Below are positions 28,124-39,857 of a DNA stretch of 64,000 nucleotides, piece after piece; the first letter of the stretch is position 1; each line of letters starts with the position of its first letter. The stretch is from Fonsecaea monophora. Its lineage: Eukaryota; Ascomycota; Eurotiomycetes; Chaetothyriales; Herpotrichiellaceae. Where the stretch lies: positions 124,001 to 188,000 of the forward strand of contig NW_019173939.1 of NCBI RefSeq assembly GCF_001642475.1, in the 5' to 3' direction. A program made the translations under genes and the position numbers. The notes below the pieces were generated by a model, which was given only the letters and a program-made list of their open reading frames with translations, was not told the DNA's origin and did not search any database.

Positions 28124-29699
28124 TCAAGCATAGTGTCTAGCCAGATCAAATGACGAGCCTCTCACAATATCTGGTGACAGACCAACGGCAGCCCACAACT
28201 CATCCGGTATCTCTTCTCGTCTCTGCATCCGATTGAGAATAAATCCGAGCACTTCCAATTCGACAACCCTGTCACTCATCCTTGAAGAATCGTGCTGGTT
28301 CGATGAGTCGGAAAGGAGACTGTTCCGTGTTTCAGGCACTCCAAGACGAGTAAATGGGTTCCTCCGTAGTCTTCCATGTCGTGCGCGTATTTCCCGGACG
28401 TCCTCTTCAGTGATGCCCGAGGGGAGATCCAAGTCGCATGAATCATCCCCGCCTATTTCACCAAAGCTAGTCGTAGCAGTTGTGGCCTGAGACGATTGGT
28501 GAGAGCCACTCCTGGAATTCGACCGCGATGATAAAAAGGAAGTCGCCGTACTTGAACGGCCCGTTTCCATTGTGTCCAAGAGATTTCCCCAGTTTTCTTC
28601 CACCGGGTCGTCAGAAATCGGACTCGGACTACGCAAGCGGTCTCCAAGTCCGTCAAGTCTTGATGTCGACTCCCCTTGTGGGCGGTGTGAGATGTGATCG
28701 GAGTCTTGGGAATGTGGAAACGCAGACCGTTGGCGTCCTGTCGCAAGAGTGGGCAATACAATCTCTCCGACGGCTGGCACGGCCGCCCGAGGCTGTGAAG
28801 TAGCGCGGTATCCGTTTTCGTTCTCCTCGTCTTCGAGGCCCGCGAACGTTGGTCGGTGAACTGAATATGACCAGAGTGGTCGTCTGCTCCCGGACGGGCT
28901 GACAACCCTCGTAGGGCGAGCGTTCGAAGGTATATTATACCAAGAAGGTTCTGACTCGGGTTGGGACACCACGCCCAGTTCGAATCTCAGGCCCGACTCT
29001 CTTAATGGAGGTGGAAGCGGCTGAGTAGGGGTCTCTTGAGACTCGGACACAAGGGCGCCGAAGATGAAATCCGAAGCGATGTCGTCTAGTGGTGTTCCGC
29101 TGGATTCGACGCGTGTTCGGCTCACGGGCGCCACGTCCGTGTCACTCCGCGGTTCTGATTCAGGGTTGGCTCTGCTGGCAAGCATTCGTTCTAGATCCCT
29201 CATTTGCATACGCTGCCTCAGTCTGGCAAATCGTACGCGCTGTGCCTCGACGGCCTCGGCCTCGGCCTCGACTTCAGCATCAGCGCGTAATTCTTGAGCT
29301 GCCTGGAGCTGCTCGCGCTCGCGCTGAGCTGCTTGAGCAGAGTAGTGTTGCGCTACCTCGGCAAACTCACGACGCCGACGACGGCGTTCTCCTATCTCTT
29401 CTCGTACTCTTTCAAGTGCAGCGCGACGACTAGCGGCAATTCGACCTGGCCGCACGGTGGACTCGCGCCGGATGCTGGATCGTCCTGCGGCTGCAAGCTG
29501 ATCGAGTTTTGCAGCAGGTTGCTCTGCAGCAATCTCGTCAGGATCTTGAAACATACTGGAAGCATATTGATTAGCAAATGAGCTTGCCGGCAACGGATGT
29601 TGGAAAACAATGGTGTTGATACCGTGCGCGGAAGCGCAGCTAGATCTCAAACGGGGGTGGGGGTGGGAAAAAATTGAGGCAAACTCACGGTAAACCCAT
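28124..29699 (-). CDS. Unknown conserved-looking Ser/Arg-rich protein with a charged helical N-terminus
   Basis: Proposed exons are 29689-29699 (only 11 nt, ATGGGTTTACC) and 28124-29555, with a 133-nt intron (GTGAGT...GCTAAT...TTCCAG) that restores the frame and gives 480 residues starting MGLPMFQDPDE. Residues about 35-120 are a long Arg/Glu/Ala-rich helix, probably a coiled coil. The middle is disordered and Ser/Pro-rich. The C-terminus has two more ordered blocks: ITEEDVREIRARHGRLRRNP and ELEVLGFILNRMQRREEIPD, then ELWAAVGLSPDI. A donor-like GTGAGAGG right after SPDI could splice the last residues differently. If the first exon is wrong, translation would begin at ATG 29554. I do not recognise the family; a nuclear protein is a guess. 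Confidence 0.65.
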
Positions 29700-30598
29700 A
29701 GTTGTCGCAACAGATGAATCGCAATTGTACAGGTAAATTAACGTCAATGATGAGAGAGGAGAGTCGGAACGAACAACGACAAAGGAACGAGATGCGATAA
29801 ACAATGGAAAAGAGTGGAGAGTTGGTTGAGATAGACAAGTGGTAGGGTGGGTTTGGGATGGATTGTTTTGTGAGCACCCAGTTATCCTTGGTGGTGATGG
29901 GAGAGAGAATAGAAATGAACGAACGCCTTGGGCGAGCCAGTGAGCGAGTATCTGGGGGGGGAGAAAGGGATGGGCGGAGACCGGCCAGTAGTGGTGGCTG
30001 CTGGCTGCCAGTGAATAATAATTAGTGAGGCAGACTTGACGAGGCAACGCAATCCCTTAGCCGGTTCTGCGGGTGTGGCTGGGGAGAGTCGACAGAGGTG
30101 CCTGCGATTGTCTAGGCTTGCTAAGCCTACTTCGGCATCGAAGGCATCATTAGCATCAGTTTGCCAGGTCTGTGTCTGGAGGGCTTGGCACACGGCTATG
30201 TTTGAGAAGCTCAACTCCCGGCCTTTCATCTTTGGTATACATAGTGCGAGGTACCTATCTACCAAATAACTTATGTTTCATATACCCTTTCCCTGAACAT
30301 GTACATGTCCAGAAGGGTTTCTCATTGTAGTTGACAACAACGCTCCTGTGTCACCCGAGACTCTCGATGACAAACAAGAGACACTTTGATGACGGCCTTC
30401 CCGCCACTACGTACATGCCGGGCTGGCTGCGTTGTGCCAACCGTTGTTTCGTATTCGCATCCTGCACGTTTACCTCGTACAGCTTGGTTGTCATCGGCCT
30501 TTTGGTTGTGTAATATCTTCAGCCCAAAAGATACTTCCCATTCACACTGCCCTCGCTCTTACTCTGCTCCCGTCTCCCTTTCTTTTTGTGGCTCAGCA
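29700..30598. promoter_or_regulatory. Divergent promoter region between the Ser/Arg-rich gene and the acyltransferase gene
   Basis: About 900 bp between two divergent starts. The ORFs have no domain content. No element could be assigned. Confidence 0.4.
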
Positions 30599-31958
30599 AT
30601 GGATCCAAAATGGTTTCCTCCTCCAGATCGTCCCTTTCAATCAGGCGGCCCAAGTGTGATCGGGGCAGGAGTCATTAGCATTGCTAGCTTATGTTTTTCA
30701 CCAGGACAGTTTCGCCAAATAACATCCATGTCGGCGATCTTGTGCATTCTTGCGAACCTGCGAATACACACCGCCGGAAGGCCGGAAGAGGACTATCTGA
30801 ATGCCATCAACATTTGCTTGATCTTGATCAGATGCATCGACTTCGAGATCTTGCATAATGCCGAGCAGACGTTTTGTCGAGAAAAGTCAGATGGGACGTT
30901 CGAGACTGCCGACGATATAGAAAAGATGACTCTCTGGCAAAAATTCCAGTGGAGTGTGTCCCTGTTTACAACCATGCGTGGAATTGGCTGGAATTGGCGC
31001 GTCAAGAATGTTGACAAAGTCCCAAAACATCTTTCTCGCAGGTGAAGAGCCACACCTGGGTATATTCACCCTCTAACTGATGCAGTCGATTCGTCCTAGA
31101 GCAGATTGCCAGAGCCTCATACTGCTTTCTCTACATGGACGTCCATCAATGGTATATACGTTGGACGGTTTGTGGAGCACGGACTAGTACTGTCTCCGAC
31201 ATCTTCACCATCCCACTCTGGCAACAAATTCTCCTCGGATGGAGTTCTGCCTTCTACAGTGGCATTACGTTGGGCTTCAGCTACTACCTTGGAGCGGCGT
31301 TCGCTGTCGGGTCTGGGCTTTATATGCCTCAATCGTGGCCTCCAATCTTCGGCTCATTCTTCGAAAAGGGTCATACAGTGAGGAACATATGGGGGTGTTG
31401 TTGGTGAGTAGATTCCCCCATGCTGGAGTACTAATTTCGTCTGATCAGCTCTTGAGGCATCAATTTCATCGTCGGATCTTTGAGAGTGTGAACAAGTGTT
31501 TGCTGCACCTGTTGAGAGTCAAAAATGGTACTTTGGCCTCACGGTATCTGCAGCTATACAACGCTTTCTTTGTGTCGGCACTTATTCATCATGCTGGTGC
31601 CCTCAATTGCCCATATTCTTCCCTTGGTTGGTGCCAAGTCTATTTCTTCATGGTCCAGCCTGTTGCGATCATGTTTGAAGACCTTGTCGTATACCTGGGC
31701 AAGAGGAAGGACTTGAAGGACACATGTAAGCGATTGCCTCCCCTTTTAATCAGGTGCAGGAAATAGGTTTGACACTGGGCAGGGAAAACCAGGATGGTCG
31801 GTTACGTCTGGGTTATCTGTGTCCTGAGTTATTCCCTTCGATACGCAGCCCAGGGCATTCTGGCTGCTGGGCTAGGTGAAGTCAGACATCCGGTTGTGGA
31901 CAAATATAGCATCATGGACCGACTGTTTGGATCAGGAGGAATGTCTTGCTCGCCTTGA
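30599..31958 (+). CDS. Wax-synthase-like membrane acyltransferase (MBOAT_2 type, Tri7-like)
   Basis: Four exons: 30599-31041, 31086-31403, 31457-31725 and 31783-31958. The introns (44, 53 and 57 nt) have GTGAAG, GTGAGT and GTAAGC donors and restore the frame each time, giving 401 residues. Landmarks of the fungal wax synthase/Tri7 group: TTMRGIGWNWRVKNV at about 125-139, YMDVHQWYIR, WPPIFGSFFEKGHTVRNIW leading across the second intron into CCWHQFHRR, and the active-site-like FFVSALIHHAGAL. Several hydrophobic helices run through the protein, so it is a multi-pass membrane enzyme that transfers an acyl group from acyl-CoA to an alcohol. Tri7 acetylates trichothecenes; here no biosynthetic backbone gene is nearby, so the substrate is unknown. 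The start codon is the least certain part; an extra upstream exon is possible. Confidence 0.8.
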
Positions 31959-32750
31959 CAGTTGTGGACGGGCGTCTGTGTGTGCTGGCAGTTGACGCCA
32001 CATGGCGATCTGTGACTTGTTAGTGAAGCAGAAGGAGGGGATCTTCTCTCCTCAATCGATCATGTAGCAGTAGACAACCCACTCGAGCAATGACCATCAG
32101 ATCAGCGGTCAGAGATGACTGCAGAACAGACTTGTATCAAGCAGGAGTGACCACCACTGAGAGAGTGTGCAATTCTGTACCTAGATAGACGAGGCGGGTA
32201 CCTTGGGAGGAAAGTCGCGTGCTGCGATGACAATTGACGCGTCCCTGACGGTAGAGTGGAGGTCTCGGTACGATAGGCCTGGATAGGGCCGCAGATCGCC
32301 CTGCAGCCTGCAACCTGCAACACACAACTGCAAGCGAGAGCTAGTAGGCTAGTAGACCAAACAGCAGCCGACCTCATCTGGCAGCCCAGTCAAGCCAGTC
32401 CAATCTCGTGCCTTCCGCATTGATGGACCTGTTTTGTCTGATGTTCAATGTCTTCATTTCATGCCATTTTGGGGACTGTCCACGATCATTTCCTGCGTGA
32501 CAGAGCCATCAACAGACCGCTACTGCGCAGAACGAGTCAGCGGCATTCAGAACACCCACCCTTGATGCCGCAGCCACACGGTGCAGTCCCAAACCATCGC
32601 CCGGCATCCTGCGTTGGCCGCTGTACCAGCTACCAATCACTCTGATTCTCACCAACCAGACTGCAGTTGGACCAACGGACAATGCGAGAGAACAATTCCG
32701 CCTTGCCCTTTTAGCTTCTCCCTCCCTTTCTTATTCTCCTCGATATCAAG
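31959..32750. promoter_or_regulatory. Promoter region of sepH
   Basis: About 790 bp between the acyltransferase stop and the kinase start. It becomes pyrimidine-rich (CTTTTAGCTTCTCCCTCCC) in the last 70 bp, as common in fungal leaders. No gene was seen. Confidence 0.4.
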
Positions 32751-35700
32751 ATGCCTGCTCGCACCGCCGAACCCCCGGAAGATGTCCCTACTACAAGAGC
32801 AGTCGACGGCTTGGGTCTCAAGGTCACCAGGACGCCCAAGCCTCCTTCCAGTCCGTCCAAGAGAGAGGAGAAAGAGAAGACCAAGGCGCAGGATGTGGCC
32901 GAGCTGAAAGACTATCAACTGGGTGATTGCCTGGGTAAAGGTGCCTTTGGTTCTGTTTACCGGGCGTTGAATTGGGGCACGGGAGAGACGGTGGCTGTCA
33001 AGCAGATCAAGCTTGCAGATTTGCCCAAAAGTGAACTGAGGGTCATTATGCTGGAAATTGACCTCTTGAAGAATCTTGATCACCCCAATATTGTCAAATA
33101 CAACGGATTCGTCAAGACGCCCGAAACCCTCAACATTATACTCGAATATTGCGAGAATGGATCCCTCCATTCGATCTCCAAGAACTTTGGTCGATTTCCC
33201 GAGAATCTGGTGGCTCTCTATATGTCCCAAGTGCTCCAGGGTTTGGTCTATCTCCACGACCAGGGCGTCATACACCGCGATATCAAGGGTGCTAACATCC
33301 TCACCACCAAGCAAGGACTGGTCAAACTTGCAGATTTTGGCGTGGCAAGCCGCACCACAGGACTACATGAATCCAGCGTCGTCGGAACCCCCTATTGGAT
33401 GGCCCCCGAAGTGATCGAGTTGACAGGCGCAACAACCGCTTCGGATATATGGAGTCTGGGTTGCACAGTAATCGAGTTGCTCGACGGAAAGCCGCCATAT
33501 CACAACCTTCAGCCGATGCCTGCTCTGTTTCGCATTGTAAATGATGACCACCCCCCCCTGCCGCAAGGCGCATCACCTGCTGTTCTGGACTTCTTGATGC
33601 AGTGTTTTCAGAAAGATCCAAATTTGAGAGTGTCGGCCAAGAAGCTCTTGAAGCATCCATGGATAGTCAATGCAAGAAGGACCAACTCGGACAGGCCGAA
33701 GAATTCCACTGAGTATGACGAGGCAATAAAGAGTGTCCAAGAATGGAACGAGGCTCTTAAGGATTCTCCAAATGGCAGTTCAATAAGGAAGAACTCGAAT
33801 GCTTCGACCGCCAGCCCAATACCTGTGGCAAAGGACATGCTTCGTCCAACCAAATCTCATACCAAATCTCCCATCCCACTCCTCAATAAGGATAACACCA
33901 CTAGATTTCGCTCACTTGAGGACGAGGACAATTGGGACGATGACTTCGCAACGGCTATTTCACCAAGCACTTTCCAATTGCCGCATCTGAGACCTCACGA
34001 CAACTTTGGAGGCATGCTGTCTTCTGATAGATTGAAAGCTTTCGCTTCAATGGAGAGTGCACTTGGAAAAGAAAATGAGGCAATGGAAGACAAGGACTCG
34101 ACACTCAAAGCCGCTTCGCTGGCCGATGTGGACATGAATAAAACAGTCCGCCTTGCCACTACTGCGCCAGCGAAGAGACCGGAGGTTCGTCACGCGAGAC
34201 ACAAGTCTGAGGTGCCTCTCAAACCAAAGGCAAAGCCCACGCCGATGCCTCGCAAAGCTTCATTGCCATCCGCTCGTCAGACAACGAACCTTTCCAAAAG
34301 TAAACCACCGCACCCGAAAGTACAACAAGACGAACCTCCAACACGACGGTACCGGGAGAGTTCTGTCGAGGATTTCTCTGATATCGTCCAAGGGAATGAA
34401 CTCACTTTGGACACCAAACTTGGACTGATGCGGTCACAGGGTGACCCGCCTTCCAAAATTCTAGGTTCGCCCAGTGTTACCGATCTAATTCAGAGTATGA
34501 GACCACCCAAGACAGGCGGTAGTCTCAAGAGGAATCCGGCTCCTAGAAACAAACTGTCTATGCGGAGGACGCGATCTTCGATTGAGATTCAGCGTTTCGC
34601 GGAGAGCGAGCAGGATGAGGACTTTTCAGATGTCTTTGCGCAGACAACTGCAGTGTTTGAGAGAGCCGAGAGCGAAGATGGCTCGGAGCTAATGTTAAAC
34701 TCGAAGATCTCCAATCTATCATGGCTTCCGGACGCCGAGGATGAGGATGACCCTTTTGCACAACTCGAGGAGGGCCTCCCAGAAGTTGACCTGGAGTCAA
34801 ATATTGCCCGCGACAAGCACGCGCGACTGCGGACAGACGTGGAGGTTCTCGTGGGCCAGTTGAAAGTCCTGCAGGACGACGATGCACTGTTACAGATTTC
34901 CGAGGACTTGATGAATTTCTTCGACCTCTTCTCGGATACAAAGAACGTCATCATCAGCGCGCATGGCCTGCTCCCGATTTTGGAGATTTTAGAAGACTGC
35001 ATGCGTCTAGACATTGTCCTCAATCTTCTCAAGATTGTCAACGCCATCATTTTCAACGATGAAGAGGTCCAGGAGAATCTATGTTTTGTCGGGGGAATAC
35101 CAAAGATCAACAAGTTCGCTTCGAAGAAATTTCCTCGAGAGATTCGCCTTGAAGCTGCAGCTTTCGTCCGACAAATGTATCAAACGTCCACCCTCATTCT
35201 CCAGATGTTTGTCAGCGCTGGGGGTTTGACGGTTCTGGTAGACTTTCTTGAAGACGACTACGACGATGATCGAGAATTGGTGCTGATTGGAGTCAATGGC
35301 ATCTGGAGTGTGTTTGAACTACAAGGATCGACCCCCAAGAACGATTTCTGTCGAATCTTGTCTCGGAATTCGGTTTTGGAGCCGTTGTCGCTCGTCCTGA
35401 ACCGGGTTCTGATGGAGCCATCAGACTCTGGCGAGCAGAAAGAGCTGGCGGACTTGTGCGAAGGCCGGATCGCCAGCATTTTCTTCGTCTTTTCCCAGGC
35501 AGAGAACTATGTCAAGGAGCTGGTGGCTGAACGGACCGTTCTGCACCGGGTTTTGAAGAATCTCAAGAGAATGGCACCAGCCCACCAAGTCACGATGCTG
35601 AAATTCATCAAGAACTTGTCCATGTTATCGACCACGTTGGATGCGCTTCACAATTCGAATGCTATTGATGTTCTATCTGAACTCCTCAGCAATAGCATGA

Positions 35701-37190
35701 GCAAGCCGCATTTTAGGGAGATGTCCAATCAGATACTGAACACCATATACAACCTTTGCCGTCTATCGAAAAGACGTCAAGAAGATGCCGCGCTCGTGGG
35801 CATCATTCCGATTCTCATCAAAATCGTCAAGCAAGAAAAGACTCCGGTCAAAGAGTTTGCACTGCCCATTCTTTGTGACATGGCTCATTCCACCAGGGCT
35901 GCTCGCCGTGAGCTTTGGCAGAACAAGGGCCTCGCTTTCTATGTCTCGTTGTTGTCAGACCCCTACTGGCAAGTGACGGCTTTGGATGCAATCTTCACCT
36001 GGCTTCAAGAAGAGACGGCCCGAGTCGAAGATCACTTGTTGGAGAATCAGAATTTTATTTCTGCGATCGTGGCAGCGTTGACTAGCAGTAAGTCGACCTC
36101 ATTTGAAAACCTTCTAGAGCCTCTGCAGAAGCTGCTGCGACTCTCGCCACCTCTGGCAGCATCGATGGCGAGAAGCTCTCAAATTTTCGACATCTTGGGC
36201 CAAAAGCTGGGTCATAATAAACCCGCCATCCGTCTCAACCTGCTTCGTATCATTGGCAGCATCTGCGACTCGACAGAAGAAGGTTGTTACCTCCTGGACC
36301 AGTACGGTCTGTACGATGTGGTCCGAGAACTTTCGTATTCCGATTCTGCGGTGCTTGTCCGCAGCATGGCCAGCGAGCTCATTCGATCCTGCGAGGAGAC
36401 GGACAATGTGAGCATCAAAAGTGGGCAAGGTGGCAGCTCAGCCACAAACGGCGCTCGAAGAAAGCACCCAGGCTTCCAACGACGCACCAGCTCCACGACG
36501 CCACCCCATCTCCTGGACCGGCAGATGAGCATGCCAACTTCACCTCAGTTGGGGCGATCCGAGCGCGCGAGTATGAACATGTACGAACCTCCGGTCGCAC
36601 AGACGCCGCGTCGGCAGCGCAATGGTGTCTACGTCAATGGCACAAACGTGATGCGACCAGCCAGTCGAGACGGGTCGACGTATGTGCGCGAGAACTCTCC
36701 GGCATTTGTCATGCCCAGCCTCACCCGAGCCAACACAGCGAGCGTTGTGACGGAGATGACGGTGAACAAGAGCAGGCTTCCTCGCCAGTCAACTGCCGCC
36801 ACAGGTATGGTTGGACCGCATCGTCTGTCGAGACAAAGTACACGAGAGAGTATCGTTGGTTCAGCCAGGGCGACGGCGGATAAGGACGGCAATTCGGCAA
36901 CTTCTACAAGAACATATCAAGGACACAGCAGCGGTGGAAGCACGCCTGTGACATCGACACCCGTGTCAGAGCAGAGAGCCAGGAGAGAAGCCAGACATGC
37001 GCAGTCGAGCAGTATTAGCCAAGGCCGAAGCAGCAACAACAATAGCGGCAGCAGCGTGGCAGGCTCGAGACCTGGTTCGGGACAAAGCCACGGTCAGAGT
37101 CAGGGGGCTGGGCAGGGTCAGGTTGAAGTGACGGTGGCTAGGCGGACGACAGCCAGGAGACACGGGACGTGGGACGATCGGTGGGGTTAG
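32751..37190 (+). CDS. sepH: Septation initiation network protein kinase SepH (Cdc7/Cdc15-type)
   Basis: A 1479-residue intronless ORF. The Ser/Thr kinase domain spans about 55-305: G-loop LGKGAFGSVY (61-70), VAVKQIKL with Lys84, HRDIKGAN (175-182), DFGVAS (195-200) and the activation segment GTPYWMAPE (212-220), of the STE20/MEKK-like type seen in S. pombe Cdc7 and A. nidulans SepH. A disordered Ser/Lys-rich linker follows (about 310-690). Then comes a long alpha-helical armadillo/HEAT-like region (about 690-1225), typical of the C-terminal half of these kinases, and a Ser/Thr/Gly/Gln-rich tail. The protein acts in the septation initiation network downstream of the GTPase Spg1 at the spindle pole body and is needed for septum formation and conidiation. 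It is somewhat longer than the A. nidulans protein as I recall it, mainly through linker and tail. Confidence 0.95.
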   Translation: MPARTAEPPEDVPTTRAVDGLGLKVTRTPKPPSSPSKREEKEKTKAQDVAELKDYQLGDCLGKGAFGSVYRALNWGTGETVAVKQIKLADLPKSELRVIMLEIDLLKNLDHPNIVKYNGFVKTPETLNIILEYCENGSLHSISKNFGRFPENLVALYMSQVLQGLVYLHDQGVIHRDIKGANILTTKQGLVKLADFGVASRTTGLHESSVVGTPYWMAPEVIELTGATTASDIWSLGCTVIELLDGKPPYHNLQPMPALFRIVNDDHPPLPQGASPAVLDFLMQCFQKDPNLRVSAKKLLKHPWIVNARRTNSDRPKNSTEYDEAIKSVQEWNEALKDSPNGSSIRKNSNASTASPIPVAKDMLRPTKSHTKSPIPLLNKDNTTRFRSLEDEDNWDDDFATAISPSTFQLPHLRPHDNFGGMLSSDRLKAFASMESALGKENEAMEDKDSTLKAASLADVDMNKTVRLATTAPAKRPEVRHARHKSEVPLKPKAKPTPMPRKASLPSARQTTNLSKSKPPHPKVQQDEPPTRRYRESSVEDFSDIVQGNELTLDTKLGLMRSQGDPPSKILGSPSVTDLIQSMRPPKTGGSLKRNPAPRNKLSMRRTRSSIEIQRFAESEQDEDFSDVFAQTTAVFERAESEDGSELMLNSKISNLSWLPDAEDEDDPFAQLEEGLPEVDLESNIARDKHARLRTDVEVLVGQLKVLQDDDALLQISEDLMNFFDLFSDTKNVIISAHGLLPILEILEDCMRLDIVLNLLKIVNAIIFNDEEVQENLCFVGGIPKINKFASKKFPREIRLEAAAFVRQMYQTSTLILQMFVSAGGLTVLVDFLEDDYDDDRELVLIGVNGIWSVFELQGSTPKNDFCRILSRNSVLEPLSLVLNRVLMEPSDSGEQKELADLCEGRIASIFFVFSQAENYVKELVAERTVLHRVLKNLKRMAPAHQVTMLKFIKNLSMLSTTLDALHNSNAIDVLSELLSNSMSKPHFREMSNQILNTIYNLCRLSKRRQEDAALVGIIPILIKIVKQEKTPVKEFALPILCDMAHSTRAARRELWQNKGLAFYVSLLSDPYWQVTALDAIFTWLQEETARVEDHLLENQNFISAIVAALTSSKSTSFENLLEPLQKLLRLSPPLAASMARSSQIFDILGQKLGHNKPAIRLNLLRIIGSICDSTEEGCYLLDQYGLYDVVRELSYSDSAVLVRSMASELIRSCEETDNVSIKSGQGGSSATNGARRKHPGFQRRTSSTTPPHLLDRQMSMPTSPQLGRSERASMNMYEPPVAQTPRRQRNGVYVNGTNVMRPASRDGSTYVRENSPAFVMPSLTRANTASVVTEMTVNKSRLPRQSTAATGMVGPHRLSRQSTRESIVGSARATADKDGNSATSTRTYQGHSSGGSTPVTSTPVSEQRARREARHAQSSSISQGRSSNNNSGSSVAGSRPGSGQSHGQSQGAGQGQVEVTVARRTTARRHGTWDDRWG

Positions 37191-37983
37191 AAGTCCGGCT
37201 GAGAGTTGCATGAATGTGTCTAGACAGTTGGGTGGGGATTGTTTGATGAGCAACGAACAATGACTTATTAGAAGGTACAGACATGGCCATATGTTGGTCA
37301 GTGGTCAGGCTGTACCGAGTATCGTACATAGAGAGCACAATGGGACGAAGCGAAGCCTAGGAGCTGAGCTCTTGATGGCTGCGATCCGAGGGAGATGGTA
37401 GTAGAAGAAGCAACACATGAGGCCAAGTCCTGTCTTTTTTACGGAGTAGTGATATTCCACCTTGACGGTACATATGAGCTAATCCACGATCGCCCTCGAC
37501 TAGATCTACAGTACTTGTACGTGGGGAATGCCAACTCAAGATGAACCATCGTGGCCCACAGGTCTTGGGTATGTAGTTGGATTCGGACATCTCACCGACA
37601 GGATAGAAAATGGGGGTGTTGGTGGTGCCCGGAGCCTCGTCGTCTCTCCCCGACACCAGCACATGGCATCCCATCATGCTCCATAGTCGGACTGTGTCTG
37701 TGTGTCCTCCCCGTGCCATGCCATGCCGTGCCGCGTTCCCCGTTCTCTCGACCCCATCAGACATCAGCTGTAGCGACGAGGCTGTGGAAGTCTCCGTGCA
37801 TACATACATACCTACCTACCTATCTCCGAGTACCTAATCAATACAAGATACCGGGATGAGTACAAGTGAACAGTCGGTGGATGGCTCGATGGATGGATCT
37901 TCGTACGTGTGGAAGGACAAGTACATACACATGAATGCATAGACGGCATAGTACTCGGTGCGAGAAGTGCAAATCAGTACTCG

Positions 37984-38006
37984 GTATGTATGTATGTATG
38001 TATGTA
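37984..38006. repeat. (GTAT)n tetranucleotide microsatellite
   Basis: Five to six perfect units of GTAT. A related CATA run lies at about 38550-38563. Confidence 0.85.
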
Positions 38007-38104
38007 ACTCGGCTGGTTGCTCAGTGCCGAGTCGAGTACCTTCAGCGAAATGGTCGTGAACGAACTGGAATGAAGTGTCTCGCTCATACACTTGATGTAC
38101 ATGG

Positions 38105-38121
38105 CTCGGTACTGTACCGAG
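38105..38121. repeat. Inverted repeat CTCGGTAC-T-GTACCGAG
   Basis: Perfect 8-bp arms around a single T, followed directly by ACCGAGTACCGAGTACCC. It is the densest point of the CGAGTAC words in the spacer. Confidence 0.8.
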
Positions 38122-39857
38122 AACCGAGTACCGAGTACCCAATAATCTCTGTATCTCATTCCCTCGAGTATGATGGTCCCTGGTGTCTCTGGTGCAAGTC
38201 GCCCTGTCTATCCAGGCCCGTCTTCTATGTAGTACTCGGTACATCCATGAACAGGCGACCAAGCATCTACGACCGAGTAGACTCGGCGACAACTCGTCAG
38301 AGTACGCCATGCACTGCTATGCTACTGTACAAGTCCGAACAGGTCAACTACGGAGTACCTATTTCGGAAGTATCGGCGCCGAAGGTCCAGGCCGTCTGTC
38401 TGTCTATGTCCTCGTAAGGCGGTCGTGGAAGCCAAAACGAGGCCGTAACGCGGCCTACGGCCCACGAGGCGGCCAACGCGGCAATGCGGCAACACGGCAA
38501 ATTTGGTATCTTCTTCACTTAAATCAATCAACGAAACACGGCGCGCCCCATACATACATACATGGATCCATGCATGCAAGGCTCGGCTGGAGAACTTCTG
38601 AGAAAGACTAAACAACAAGGCCGGGGCGGAGGAAGTTGGATTACGGAGTATGTAGGCACGGAGTATGCCAGTGTACAAAAATGTACCTCGTACTATTTCC
38701 CAACCCTTTTTTTCAGGGGGGTAGATCCTTACGCCCTTGATCCCCTTGTCCTTGCAGGTTTCTGGCAAACGATCGGTGAATATCCTAGTTTTTTCTCGTA
38801 TCGAGGAGGGTACCTAGTGATGTGTGATGTGATCATGATGATGATGAGACGGTGGAAAGAACCAGGGCTTGAATCCCAAGCAAGGGGTGGTGGTGGTGTC
38901 GCATAAGCGGTAGACGCAGGTGAAAGCGCAGCGCGGCGATTGGTCACAGATTTAGCCACGGTTAAAGACGTACGACGTAGTCCTGGTATTAAATCGACAT
39001 ATGTGTGAATCAACCAATCAGCCGACCACAGTTGGCGGACCGCGGGTTGCCGCTCCGTCCGCTGGCCGGAAACACACAACTCTGAGATTCTTCCGAGTAC
39101 GAGTTGGTAGGTGTGAGAGTACGACTAGGTAGATACGGGGTACGAGTAGTTACGGAGGCAGGACAGAGAAAGTCTGGAATGCAGAGATGTAGTTGTACAT
39201 GTAGTGTATAGATATCCACGTACAATAGATGTATGGCTGGTCTTGAAACACCACGGCGTTGCGATGCGATGCAATGCCAGGCATCAACCACCACAGGTAA
39301 GAGGTTACTCGTAATGCTCGGTCCGGTGGCTTTTGCAGTTCTGCACGCCTCGGCGATACCTCGTATGTGGACAAGGCGCACCCTCCCCTGGAATCCAAGA
39401 ATTGTCGGATCCGACACGATCTGATGACTAGAAAGAAAAACTTTCCCTGTTCCGTTTAGCGACCAGTTGTGTACAGGTAATGTAATTAGTTTTCAAGCAG
39501 GCGGGATTGGGTCTAGACTACCTACCACCAACTATGTACCTCCTCTCATCTGGAGGAGCTTATTGTTGCTGCTAACAATCGATCAGATAACCGCGGCTAT
39601 ATAAATGCGTACAAGTGGGCTGTGTCCTTTGAACGGAACAGGAACGGAAACGGAACAAAGATGCCAACTACTCGTTAAACCAAATGTTCCAAATGTTCCA
39701 ATTGATTATGCCAGTATTGTGTACGAGTACCGGAATAGTCACTTTAGTGGCTTGCCTTTTCCTACGAGGTACGTCTCTTCCGGTGGGAAATTTCTCATGA
39801 ATACCTAGTAACCTCGTAATGATTTCTTTACTACTGCATGGTTTGTCGTCGTTTAGA

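Noticed and set aside
39598..39808. TATATAAAT followed by a 67-codon frame
   Set aside because: The frame has no recognisable content and starts almost inside the TATA-like word.
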